From an uncultured archaeon (lineage in GTDB: Archaea > Thermoproteota > Nitrososphaeria_A > Caldarchaeales > Calditenuaceae), in contig CAKZUF010000050.1 of NCBI GenBank assembly GCA_937921685.1, positions 1-61,212 of the forward strand: a DNA stretch of 61,212 nucleotides. The letters are read 5' to 3'. Below the pieces are notes generated by a model, which saw only the letters and a list, made by a program, of their open reading frames with translations, did no database searches and had not been told where the DNA came from. Position 1 is the stretch's first letter; every line of letters starts with the position of its first letter. Below are positions 25,117 through 33,437 of the stretch, one piece after another. A program made the position numbers and the translations under genes.

Positions 25117-26676
25117 ATGACCTCCTCCCAAGCGGTACTTGTAGAGGCAAGGAACATTACTAAAACATTCGACACAGTGGTCAGAGCTCTAGATGGAGTA
25201 AGTATAGAGGTGAGAAAGAGGGAGATACTTAGCGTAGTAGGGGAAAATGGTGCTGGAAAATCTACGCTAATGAAGATTCTTGTAGGTATACATCCTCCAG
25301 ATAGCGGAGAATTATATTACCTAGGCGAGCGCATCCCATTTCCTAAGAACCCAATAGATGCATTAAAAAGGGGCATATCAATAGTCTACCAAGAGAGAGG
25401 GGTCATCCCTCACCTCAAGGTCTACCAATTTTTATTCCTAGGCCTTGAAGATAAGTTCACGAAGCTCGGAAGGCTACAGCTAGAAAAAATCATAGGTACG
25501 GCCAAGTCCGTTTTTGATGAACTGGGAATTAAATGCGATCTTGGAAGCTATCTATACGAGTTGCCCCTATCTACTCAGAAGATGGTAGAGATAGCTAGGG
25601 CGATTCTGAGTATCAGACTGGCTACAGGCGAGGGTAAGGAGGGCGAGGTCACCCCTTTGATAATACTTGATGAGCCAACTGCCCCTCTGTCAATAGAGGA
25701 GAGGGACGAGCTATTCGACTATCTGCTAAACCTAAAGAAGGAGAACTCGTTCATATTTGTATCACATATTATACCTGAAGTGATGAAGTTTAGTGACCGC
25801 GTATACGTTCTACGGGATGGGAAAATAGTAGCTCATCACGATTTATCGGCGGAAAAGGTTACTGAAGAAGAGTTGTTCAGAGAAATAGTCGGACGAGAAT
25901 CATACTACGAGCTCTTAGCAAGATACGGCTATGGGCAGGAGCAGCCTGAAGAGAGACCCACAGTCTTGACTGTTAGAAACCTCACCAAGAAAGGATACTA
26001 CACAGACATTTCTTTCGACATTCACAAGGGCGAGTGTGTCGGGCTGTTTGGACCTGCTGGCTGTGGTAAGAGTGAGGTCGCCAAAACTCTTTATGGAGTC
26101 CTTTCTTTTGATAAGGGGAAGATAATTATGGATGGTCATGAGTTGAAAGCAAAAGGTGGACCCTACTCTAGAATACAGAAGGGTCTCGGATATTTCTCAG
26201 GTGAGACGGGTAAGGAACTCTTCCTCTACTGGCCGATAAGAAAGAATGTCTCGATAATTAATTTTGAGAAGGTTGTTAGAAAACATCTCGTAGCGGTTCC
26301 TGTGATAAGCCTGAGACTGGAGAAGAGCCTAGCCGAAAAAATTGTGAAGAGGCTGCGTATTAGGGCGCCAAGTGTCGATACCGAGTGCTACTCGCTAAGT
26401 GGTGGCAATAAGCAGAAGGTCTCGGTCGGTAAATGGCTTGAGAAAAGTCCGAAAGTGTTAATTCTAGAGGATCCCACTATTGGGATAGATGTTGGCGCGA
26501 GAGAAGACATATATGAAGTCTTGCTAGAAATGAAGAGGAACGGTATATCGATGTTGCTTGTAAGCGATGATCCCAAGGAATACGCGATTCTGTGTGATAA
26601 AATACTGATGTTGAAGGAGGGCATGGTTCAGAGGGTGTGTACGAACGAGGAGTTTAGGGGTTTGATGGGCTTATGA
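25117..26676 (+). CDS. CUT2 sugar ABC transporter double ATPase (RbsA/MglA type)
   Basis: 519 aa from the ATG at 25117, two fused ATPase domains. Domain 1: Walker A GENGAGKST (42-50), Walker B LIILDEP, switch FVSHIIPE with His, but the signature region reads LPLSTQKMVEIA. Domain 2: Walker A GPAGCGKSE, signature LSGGNKQK intact, Walker B LILEDPT with Asp and Glu exchanged relative to LDEPT, and no switch His (VSDDPKEY). One composite site is thus canonical (domain 1 Walker with domain 2 signature) and one degenerate. Asymmetry is usual in RbsA-type proteins. The stop overlaps the next start by 4 nt. Confidence 0.9.
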   Translation: MTSSQAVLVEARNITKTFDTVVRALDGVSIEVRKREILSVVGENGAGKSTLMKILVGIHPPDSGELYYLGERIPFPKNPIDALKRGISIVYQERGVIPHLKVYQFLFLGLEDKFTKLGRLQLEKIIGTAKSVFDELGIKCDLGSYLYELPLSTQKMVEIARAILSIRLATGEGKEGEVTPLIILDEPTAPLSIEERDELFDYLLNLKKENSFIFVSHIIPEVMKFSDRVYVLRDGKIVAHHDLSAEKVTEEELFREIVGRESYYELLARYGYGQEQPEERPTVLTVRNLTKKGYYTDISFDIHKGECVGLFGPAGCGKSEVAKTLYGVLSFDKGKIIMDGHELKAKGGPYSRIQKGLGYFSGETGKELFLYWPIRKNVSIINFEKVVRKHLVAVPVISLRLEKSLAEKIVKRLRIRAPSVDTECYSLSGGNKQKVSVGKWLEKSPKVLILEDPTIGIDVGAREDIYEVLLEMKRNGISMLLVSDDPKEYAILCDKILMLKEGMVQRVCTNEEFRGLMGL

Positions 26677-27662
26677 AGGAAGAATTTGGAAAGTCACCTG
26701 TAGTAACAACTATTGCATTAGCTTGGAGGCTGATTAGGATAAATCCTGCATTATGGACCATTTTCAGTCTAATAGTACTCTTTTCGATAATAGTTCCAGA
26801 AAAGTTTCTATCAGCCAGTAATATGGTGGCTATTATGAAGAGTTTTGCTGTGACCGCGATGCTATCCGTGGGGCCGACTTTTGTAATATTAATGGGCTCA
26901 ATCGATGTCTCGTATATGGGTGTGTGGATGTTTGGTGGAGCCCTCGTATGGCTGCTCTATCCCTACCTAGGCCTCGCGTCAATACTCATTTATCCAGTTT
27001 TCGGCCTGCTTGTCGGAATAGTAAATGGTTATATCCATGTCAAGGCTAAGATACCTTCATTTATACTCACACTCGCGGTAACCGCTGTATTTGCATTCCT
27101 AACCACATACGTTAGAAACGTCTCAGGAGTCTTGACGCTTACTGTTCCAGCATATAATTTCCTAAGAGAGTCACCCATACCCTTCCTTCCATCACCGTTC
27201 CTACTAGCACTACCAACTATTGCTTTGGCGATATTCTTTATGTTCTTTACTAAAGTTGGGACCTATCTCTGCGCCATAGGGTCAAATGAGGAGGGTGCCA
27301 GCCTAGCAGGAATCGATGTCAAAAAATACAAGATAATTGCCTTCATGCTTAGCGGATTCTTAACAGGGCTAGGGTCTATCGCGATCTTCGTCCACCTCGG
27401 AAACCAGACAAGGGTGGACTTTGACCCGAGCGAGTTGATAAGGGGTTTGGCTGCTATAGTTCTTGGGGGAACCCCCTTGGCCGGTGGGATGGGTGGCCCG
27501 CATAGGACCTTGATGGGCGCTCTAGTGTATGTGTTGATATTTAATGGGCTGTTCCTACTGCCTGGTGTAGATCCGAACCACCTCAAACTCTATATAGGTA
27601 CACTTTTGCTGGCCGCTGTTATAGTCGCGTCGAAAGCTCTTAAAGGTGCCTTAATCGCTTAG
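26673..27662 (+). CDS. CUT2 sugar ABC transporter permease (RbsC type)
   Basis: 329 aa, start within the ATGA overlap with the ATPase gene. Polytopic membrane protein of the BPD_transp_2 family: VGPTFVILMGSIDVSYMGVWMFGG near the N-terminus, AGIDVKKYKIIAFMLSGFLTGLG and VLGGTPLAGGMGGPHRTLMGAL near the C-terminus. These are the hallmark RbsC/XylH segments. It pairs with the second permease, so the pore is probably a heterodimer where bacterial CUT2 systems mostly use a homodimer. Confidence 0.9.
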   Translation: MKEEFGKSPVVTTIALAWRLIRINPALWTIFSLIVLFSIIVPEKFLSASNMVAIMKSFAVTAMLSVGPTFVILMGSIDVSYMGVWMFGGALVWLLYPYLGLASILIYPVFGLLVGIVNGYIHVKAKIPSFILTLAVTAVFAFLTTYVRNVSGVLTLTVPAYNFLRESPIPFLPSPFLLALPTIALAIFFMFFTKVGTYLCAIGSNEEGASLAGIDVKKYKIIAFMLSGFLTGLGSIAIFVHLGNQTRVDFDPSELIRGLAAIVLGGTPLAGGMGGPHRTLMGALVYVLIFNGLFLLPGVDPNHLKLYIGTLLLAAVIVASKALKGALIA

Positions 27663-27676
27663 CATGTGGGGTTAAT

Positions 27677-28639
27677 ATGAGTCAAACAATCGTCTATAGG
27701 GAGTGGCTGCATAGAAATCTTAACACGATAGTACCGATCTCCGGGCTATTGTTGTTAATTATTCTTTTGCGAATTGCCAATCCATTCTTCCTAACGAGTT
27801 GGGACAGTGTCATCACCCTGATCTATGGTATGTCATTTTTCCTAATAGCGGCCTGTGGACTTACACTAGTCATTCTCATGGGCTCGTTTGATTTTTCCGT
27901 TCCCAGTGTCCTAAAGCTATCCGCCATGATATTCGCCGTCCTATACCCTTCTATCGGCTTTCTATCCATACCATCGGCCCTTGGTGTCGCCCTAGTTTTT
28001 GGATACGTGAATGGCTTGTTACTTGCGAGGTTTGGAATTCCCTCTTTTATGGCCACTTTAGCCACATCTATGGTGGCTGAGGGTCTGGCCCAAATAATCT
28101 CTGGAGGATATACGCGAATGATTACTGACCCTGCATTCAGGGCTGTCTCAACAACCATGATATTGGGTTTGCCGGCGATATTTTATTGGAGCGTGGGTTT
28201 ATGGCTTGTCGCCATCTTAATTACAATGGTTACACCCTTTGGAAGAGCTGTATACGCTATTGGCGGAAACCTTGTAGGAGCGAACCTAGCTGGGATCAAT
28301 GTCTTCAGGGTGAGGGTTCTGGTCTTTATGATATGCTCGTTGTTCGCGGGACTGGCTGGGATCTTCTATGCCTCTCAAATCCAGGGCGCGCACATGCAGG
28401 TTGGTGTTCTGGACACGATACCCCTCTTCGCAAGCGTGGTTGTTGGTGGGACAGCGCTTACGGGGGGTGTCGGCGGTGTTCATAGGACTCTGCTAGGGGT
28501 GTTGATTATCAGGTGGCTTGACTCCGGCCTAAGCATGCTCGCAATAGATCTGAACATTAGGATGATAATTTTCGGCGCCATCGCGATTGTGATGGCAATA
28601 TTGACGATAGATAGGAGAAGGATTAAGATAATGAAGTAG
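27677..28639 (+). CDS. CUT2 sugar ABC transporter permease, second subunit
   Basis: 320 aa, 15 nt after the first permease and last gene of the operon. Same BPD_transp_2 layout: CGLTLVILMGSFDFSVPSVL, NGLLLARFGIPSFMATL, ANLAGINVFRVRVLVFMICSLFAG and VVGGTALTGGVGGVHRTLLG. It ends 18 nt from the convergent AmrS gene, which also marks the change to GC-richer housekeeping DNA. Confidence 0.9.
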   Translation: MSQTIVYREWLHRNLNTIVPISGLLLLIILLRIANPFFLTSWDSVITLIYGMSFFLIAACGLTLVILMGSFDFSVPSVLKLSAMIFAVLYPSIGFLSIPSALGVALVFGYVNGLLLARFGIPSFMATLATSMVAEGLAQIISGGYTRMITDPAFRAVSTTMILGLPAIFYWSVGLWLVAILITMVTPFGRAVYAIGGNLVGANLAGINVFRVRVLVFMICSLFAGLAGIFYASQIQGAHMQVGVLDTIPLFASVVVGGTALTGGVGGVHRTLLGVLIIRWLDSGLSMLAIDLNIRMIIFGAIAIVMAILTIDRRRIKIMK

Positions 28640-28657
28640 AGGTGGCTGTGGAGGGTA

Positions 28658-29737
28658 TTAGCTTAGGTTCCAGTGGACTGGTATGAATCTGCTCTTCTTG
28701 GATTCTTTCTCCGGCGGTCTCCCGACTATTGCTATCTTGTAGCCGCATCTTGGGCATCTGTTCTGGGGTGTTAGGCGCCAGTCGATTATGTCGAATCCGA
28801 GCCTCTCCACAACGATGTATCCGCATCCTGGGCAGTATGTGTGTTCGTATGGGTGGCCTGGTACGTTTCCTATGTAGGCGTAGTTCATGCCCTCCTCTTT
28901 TGCTATTCTCCAGTGGGCTTCAAGCGTCTCTATGGGCGTCCAGGGTAGGTGCATGAGCTTGTAGTCTGGGTGGAATCTTAGGAAGTGTATGGGTGTGTCT
29001 GGGCCGAGGTTGTCGTGAACCCATCTCACAAGCTTTCGGGCAGCGTTTAGGTCGTCGCCGATTTGAGGGACGACGAGGTCGGTTATCTCGATGTGTATCC
29101 TCGTCTTATCCCGCATTTCGAGGAGTGTCTGGAATATCGGCTCCGCGTCTGGTATTCCTATGTAGCGTCTTACGAACCCTCTCTCTCCGTTCCCCTTGAA
29201 GTCTACTGTTGCGGCGTCGAGGAATGTTGATGCCATGGCCACTGACTCCGGCGTCCAGTACCCGTTGGTGACGAAGATGTTGAATAGGCCGAGCCTCTTG
29301 GCCTCTAGGCCCACGTCCCGTGCAAACTCCATGAAGATTGTCGGCTCGTTGTAGGTGTAGGCGATTCCGTGTGAGCCGTATCTTGCGGCGTGCTCCGCCA
29401 CCTGTCTCGGGGTAACCTCTATTCCCTCAACCTTCCTCCTCTGGCTGATGTCGAAGTTTTGGCAGTATTGGCAGAGCCAGTTGCACCCTGTCGTCGCTAT
29501 GCTGAAAATCTTGGTGCCCGGCATGTAGTGTGTAACCGGCTTCTTCTCGATTGGGTCGATGTGGCTTGCGATTACTCTGCCGTAGACGTAGAGGTAGAGT
29601 TTTCCGTTGTGGGCGCCCCTAACTCCGCATAGGCCCACCTGGTTGTCTGAGAGGCGGCAGTACCTGGCGCAGGCCGTGCATTTAATCTTCTCCCCCTCTA
29701 TAGTCCACAGCTCCGCCTCTTTTCCGGGAATTTGCAT
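28658..29737 (-). CDS. amrS: AmmeMemoRadiSam-system radical SAM enzyme
   Basis: 359 aa. N-terminal CTACARYCRLSDNQVGLCGVRG, radical-SAM cluster motif CNWLCQYC (CxxxCxxC), then GIAYTYNEPTIF and FHPDYKL as in AmrS/pyruvate-formate-lyase-activase-like proteins. The C-terminus is a zinc ribbon with two CxxC pairs (CPGCGY.. and CPRCGY..). The family travels with AMMECR1 and MEMO1; neither partner is in this window. Its exact reaction is unsettled. It has its own TATA box (29775-29782) and is probably not part of the his operon. Confidence 0.9.
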   Translation of the reverse strand: MQIPGKEAELWTIEGEKIKCTACARYCRLSDNQVGLCGVRGAHNGKLYLYVYGRVIASHIDPIEKKPVTHYMPGTKIFSIATTGCNWLCQYCQNFDISQRRKVEGIEVTPRQVAEHAARYGSHGIAYTYNEPTIFMEFARDVGLEAKRLGLFNIFVTNGYWTPESVAMASTFLDAATVDFKGNGERGFVRRYIGIPDAEPIFQTLLEMRDKTRIHIEITDLVVPQIGDDLNAARKLVRWVHDNLGPDTPIHFLRFHPDYKLMHLPWTPIETLEAHWRIAKEEGMNYAYIGNVPGHPYEHTYCPGCGYIVVERLGFDIIDWRLTPQNRCPRCGYKIAIVGRPPEKESKKSRFIPVHWNLS

Positions 29738-29774
29738 AATGCTCTTACTCTAAACATATTGGTAGGCCGCCGCT

Positions 29775-29782
29775 CTTATACT
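29775..29782 (-). promoter_or_regulatory. TATA box for amrS
   Basis: AGTATAAG on the - strand, about 41 nt upstream of the ATG at 29737, in the 58-nt gap after hisH. Confidence 0.45.
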
Positions 29783-29795
29783 TTCACCTTCTACC

Positions 29796-30389
29796 TCATC
29801 GCTTAGCGATTCTGATATAGTTCCTCAGTATCTTCTCGCCTGTTCTACCCGACTTCTCCGGGTGGAACTGTGTCCCGAAGATGACATCCTCGCCGATTAT
29901 TGAGGGGAAGTCGGTCTGGTAGTTTGTCGTGGCTATGACTATGCGCTCGTCGACGGGCTGCGGGGCGTAAGAGTGCATGAAGTAGACATATTCGCCAGGC
30001 TGGACTCCTTCTGTTAGTGGTGAGGGTCTTACAGGAATTATCCCGCTCCAGCCCATGTGGGGAAGCTTTGACGCCCTGAGGCGTACGACTCGCCCCCTAA
30101 ACACTTCAAGCCCCGCCCCAGGCCCTTCATCGCTCGAGTCGAAGAGCATCTGCATTCCTAGACAGATTCCGAGAAACGGTCTGCCCGAGCGAATATAGCC
30201 GAGCAACTCTTGACGTATCCCCTCGATTCTGCGCGCCGCCTCGGTGAAGTTTCCGACCCCGGGGAAGATGAGAGCGTCGACAGTGTCGTCCGGCTTCTCG
30301 AGTATGGCGACCTCAGCCCCAAGCCTCTTTATCGCAGAGGTTATGCTGAAGAGGTTGCTGAGTCCTAGGCTCAGTATGCCGATCCGCAA
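29796..30389 (-). CDS. hisH: Imidazole glycerol phosphate synthase, glutaminase subunit HisH
   Basis: 197 aa with a TTG start 2 nt after hisB. The glutaminase triad is visible: Cys in GICLGMQMLF, His and Glu in FHPEKSG. It supplies ammonia to HisF for the ring-closing step of histidine synthesis; hisF is not in the window. Last gene of the his operon. Confidence 0.95.
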   Translation of the reverse strand: MRIGILSLGLSNLFSITSAIKRLGAEVAILEKPDDTVDALIFPGVGNFTEAARRIEGIRQELLGYIRSGRPFLGICLGMQMLFDSSDEGPGAGLEVFRGRVVRLRASKLPHMGWSGIIPVRPSPLTEGVQPGEYVYFMHSYAPQPVDERIVIATTNYQTDFPSIIGEDVIFGTQFHPEKSGRTGEKILRNYIRIAKR

Positions 30390-30391
30390 TG

Positions 30392-30973
30392 CTATATCAC
30401 GCCCTTACTGCTGGGCGGCCCCCTCCTCCTCTGCTCCCTCTGCCACGCGTTCCTTAGGGCTACGGCTAGGGCTTTGACAGCCGCCTCTACCTTGTGGTGG
30501 TCGTTTAAGCCGTATCTCACATTGATGTGAATCACTGCTGGGATCGAGTTGGCGAGCGTCTGGAGGAAGTGGACTATGTCTTCCGCTGCCATGTCCTCGA
30601 TCGACGCGTTTGATAGGCTGATGTCAACCTTTGCGTGTGGCCTCTTTACCAAGTCTACTGAAGCCTCGGCTAGGGCCTCGTCCATGGGTATGAGTGCGTA
30701 TCCGAACCTTGCAATGCCTGAGCGGTCTCCGAGCGCCTCTCCAAGGGCTTGTCCAAGGGTTATACCCACGTCCTCGACGCCGTGGTGCTTAAGGTCCCAC
30801 TCCGCCTCCACTGATAGGTCCATGAAGCTGTGATAGGAGAGAAGTGTGAGGATGTGGTCGAAGAATTTTATCCGCGTAGAGCCGCTGAATCTCCCCTCAC
30901 CCTCTAGGACAAGCCTTACGTCAACCTTTGTCTCCCCTGTCTTGCGTGTGACAGAGCTTTCGCGCCTCTCCAT
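30392..30973 (-). CDS. hisB: Imidazoleglycerol-phosphate dehydratase HisB
   Basis: 193 aa from the ATG at 30973, which forms a TGATG stop-start overlap with the HAD gene (a TTG one codon earlier is possible). Mn-binding motifs are present: FFDHILTLLSYHS, DLKHHGVEDVGI and HINVRYGLNDHHKVEA. Monofunctional, unlike the fused enterobacterial HisB, so histidinol-phosphatase must come from another gene. Confidence 0.95.
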   Translation of the reverse strand: MERRESSVTRKTGETKVDVRLVLEGEGRFSGSTRIKFFDHILTLLSYHSFMDLSVEAEWDLKHHGVEDVGITLGQALGEALGDRSGIARFGYALIPMDEALAEASVDLVKRPHAKVDISLSNASIEDMAAEDIVHFLQTLANSIPAVIHINVRYGLNDHHKVEAAVKALAVALRNAWQREQRRRGPPSSKGVI

Positions 30974-32139
30974 CAAACCATCCCCAACACCCTAGCAATA
31001 TCGTCTGGGCTCAATAGTATGGCATCACTGCCGAGGGATGCGAAGAACTCGGCTGACTCTAGGGGGTTGGGGGCTAGGCCGACTACTGCGGCGAAGAGTG
31101 TTCTGTAGCCATACTTTTCAACGCTCCGCGCCATGAAGAGGTCTTCAGCCGAGTTCCCCAAATATATCGGGGATGCGGCCCCGCCCATCCGTGTAACTGC
31201 CTTGACAATGCCGTATGGGCTAGGCTTCTTAACCACCTCGCCTATCTGCCGGTACTCGTCCGCGAGGAAAACGCAGGCTTCTGTGTTGAAGTACTTCATC
31301 AGGTCGCCAAGCACAATCTCTGTTGAGAACCTGTCCCTGCCGCTGACGATGCTCATATTCTCGATTCCAAACCTTCCGGCAAGCCACTTCAAAGTTTCCT
31401 CCCTCACATTAACCCGCTCCTTCAAATACATCCCTGGCCCCAGATCGAAGAAATTCCCCTTCCCGAAGATTAGGCGGACATTCTCAGGTCCATAGTAGAT
31501 GTCGCAGAAGAGGGTTTCGAGGAGTCCCTCCCCGTAAACTCCGGGCCTTCCGATTATGCGTCTGAAGGTCTCGAAAAGCTCGAGCATCCCCCTCTTCCCC
31601 GCAAACTCTCTCAAAGTCTGCTCGAGGTCTGCGACGGAGAGTACTTGGTCACCAACGCGCCGCATGGTCTCAGATACTATCTGCTCTAGTGGAGGGGGTG
31701 TAGACCTATACTCGCGCTGTAGGTGTCCTGTCCTCAGGTCTACGGTTTGTGAGACAGTTTCTAGGAGGGTGTGAGGGTTTTTAGCATCATCTACCGCTGA
31801 GCCGAGTCCTAGGATTACCTCGGCTCTATCCCTTGGAAGCCCCGTGAACAGCCAGAGGGATAGTATGTATGCCGTGTCTGTGTCGTTGTTGAATCCGCCC
31901 GTCGACCTTAGAAGATAGATGTGGCTGCTGTTTACTGTGTGGGCGATTAGCTCTAGGTTGAGTATCTTCTCGAAAATTATACTGACTGTTTTCACTATCG
32001 CCATGTCGTAGCTCTCCCGCGTGTCTATTAGGACCCCGTCGCAGTCGAAGAGTATGGAGTCTACTTTTCTGAGCATTTTTGCCGACTCTTTATAGATGTA
32101 GGCGGGAGTCTCGCCTGATACCTTGAAATATTTCGCCAT
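30973..32139 (-). CDS. HAD-superfamily phosphatase in the histidine operon
   Basis: 388 aa from the ATG at 32139, 2 nt after hisD. HAD motifs: I FDCDGVLIDT near residue 33, II likely SIVSGRDRFS, III Lys in VVKKPSPYG, IV YLGNSAEDL. Twice the size of simple HAD phosphatases, because of a long cap insert between motifs I and II. It is translationally coupled to hisD and hisB, and hisB here has no phosphatase domain, so it is a strong candidate histidinol-phosphate phosphatase. That assignment is inference from context. Confidence 0.8.
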   Translation of the reverse strand: MAKYFKVSGETPAYIYKESAKMLRKVDSILFDCDGVLIDTRESYDMAIVKTVSIIFEKILNLELIAHTVNSSHIYLLRSTGGFNNDTDTAYILSLWLFTGLPRDRAEVILGLGSAVDDAKNPHTLLETVSQTVDLRTGHLQREYRSTPPPLEQIVSETMRRVGDQVLSVADLEQTLREFAGKRGMLELFETFRRIIGRPGVYGEGLLETLFCDIYYGPENVRLIFGKGNFFDLGPGMYLKERVNVREETLKWLAGRFGIENMSIVSGRDRFSTEIVLGDLMKYFNTEACVFLADEYRQIGEVVKKPSPYGIVKAVTRMGGAASPIYLGNSAEDLFMARSVEKYGYRTLFAAVVGLAPNPLESAEFFASLGSDAILLSPDDIARVLGMV

Positions 32140-32141
32140 TG

Positions 32142-33437
32142 TCAAAGCCTCGCAGCCTCCTCTAGGGCCTTCAGGTGTAGGGGCAGCCTTTCAGCCGAAA
32201 TTAGCTCCCTTATCTCTCGATATGCCCGCCTCAGAGCGGTCTTCGAAGCCCTAACGGTGGGGAGCAGCTTCACATAGTCTAGGACCGTCAACCCGCCTCT
32301 TATGGATGCCCATCCATCCGTCGGCAAGACATGGCTGGGCCCAGCATAGTAGTCTAGAAAGACTCCTGAGGGGTGTCGGCCATAGCTCACAACCCCTGCG
32401 CTCCGTATTTCCTTCAGCCCCTTCCTCCCTATCTCTGCGTAGACGAGCAGGTGCTCCGGGGCAAGTGCATTTATGAATCGGCTAGCAGCCTCCCAACCAT
32501 CAGCGGCGCATACGAATCCGCGCGTGTTCAGGGATTTCGAGGCTAGCGAGTCTTGGGGCAGCTCCCTCAACAGGTCTGAGAGGCTCTCCAAGATAGCTGC
32601 CTCCGACTCGGGGTCAAGCGCCAGAGCGCCAACCAAGGTGTCTGGGCTGTGCTCGGCCTGCGCAGCCATCTCTAGAGCGGCCCTTCTGAATGGTGTGGAT
32701 GAGTCGACTACAACGAGCAGCTCCGATGGCCCCGCCGCGAAGTCAACCGCAACATCCCTCGAGACAATCCTCTTAGCCTCGAGGACATACCTGTTCCCCG
32801 GCCCCATAATTTTCTTCACACCCCTCACAGTCGCAGTGCCGTATGCCAAGGCCGCTACTGCCTGGGCCCCGCCAGACCAGAGCACCTCGCTGAAGCCAGC
32901 AATATACGAGGCTGCTAGGACAGTTTTCCGGTCCTCCTCCCCTCTACGGGGCGGAGTAGCCAAGACTAGTCGCCCAACACCCGCAACAGTTCCCGGTACA
33001 CCCATCATCAAGATTGTGGATGGATAGGATGCAGAGCCCCCAGGTGCATAGCATCCCACAGACTCGAGGGGGATGGGTCTAATCTCGATCCTAGTACCTC
33101 CGATGGTAATGTTTAGTGCTAGCCGCCCATAGATCCTATTCTCGATCATCAATATTCGCTGCCTAAGACTCTTCATGGCTGAGACGAGTCTGGATGGGGC
33201 TGCCTCGTATGCCTCCCTCGCCTCCTCTCTAGTTGATAAGAGCTCGTCTCTGCTTAGATGGACGCCGTCAAACTGCTCCGCCAGCCTTAGTAGGGCCTCA
33301 TCACCCTCCCTGCGGACAGCCCTGACTATCTCTTCAACAGTCTCTAATATCTCGGGTGGTGGGCTGGAGTGCTCCCGGATAAGCCTAGCAACTTCAGCCG
33401 CGTTTTCTCTCGATATCCTTACCACTCTCACGCCCAA
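32142..33437 (-). CDS. hisD: Histidinol dehydrogenase HisD
   Basis: 431 aa, full length. Typical stretches: GCYAPGGSASYPSTILM, SGGAQAVAALAYGT, GPGNRYVLEAKR and AQAEHSPDT (zinc and catalytic His region), NALAPEHLLVYAE and HPSGVFLDYYAGPSHVLPT. Converts histidinol to histidine with NAD. Its TTG start lies 44 nt inside the end of hisG; GTG codons two and four codons later would shorten the overlap slightly. Confidence 0.96.
   Translation of the reverse strand: MGVRVVRISRENAAEVARLIREHSSPPPEILETVEEIVRAVRREGDEALLRLAEQFDGVHLSRDELLSTREEAREAYEAAPSRLVSAMKSLRQRILMIENRIYGRLALNITIGGTRIEIRPIPLESVGCYAPGGSASYPSTILMMGVPGTVAGVGRLVLATPPRRGEEDRKTVLAASYIAGFSEVLWSGGAQAVAALAYGTATVRGVKKIMGPGNRYVLEAKRIVSRDVAVDFAAGPSELLVVVDSSTPFRRAALEMAAQAEHSPDTLVGALALDPESEAAILESLSDLLRELPQDSLASKSLNTRGFVCAADGWEAASRFINALAPEHLLVYAEIGRKGLKEIRSAGVVSYGRHPSGVFLDYYAGPSHVLPTDGWASIRGGLTVLDYVKLLPTVRASKTALRRAYREIRELISAERLPLHLKALEEAARL

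Noticed and set aside
25117..26676. Catalytic asymmetry of the RbsA-type ATPase as novel in itself
   Set aside because: One degenerate site is normal for the CUT2 double ATPases; only the ED swap in Walker B was kept as a finding.
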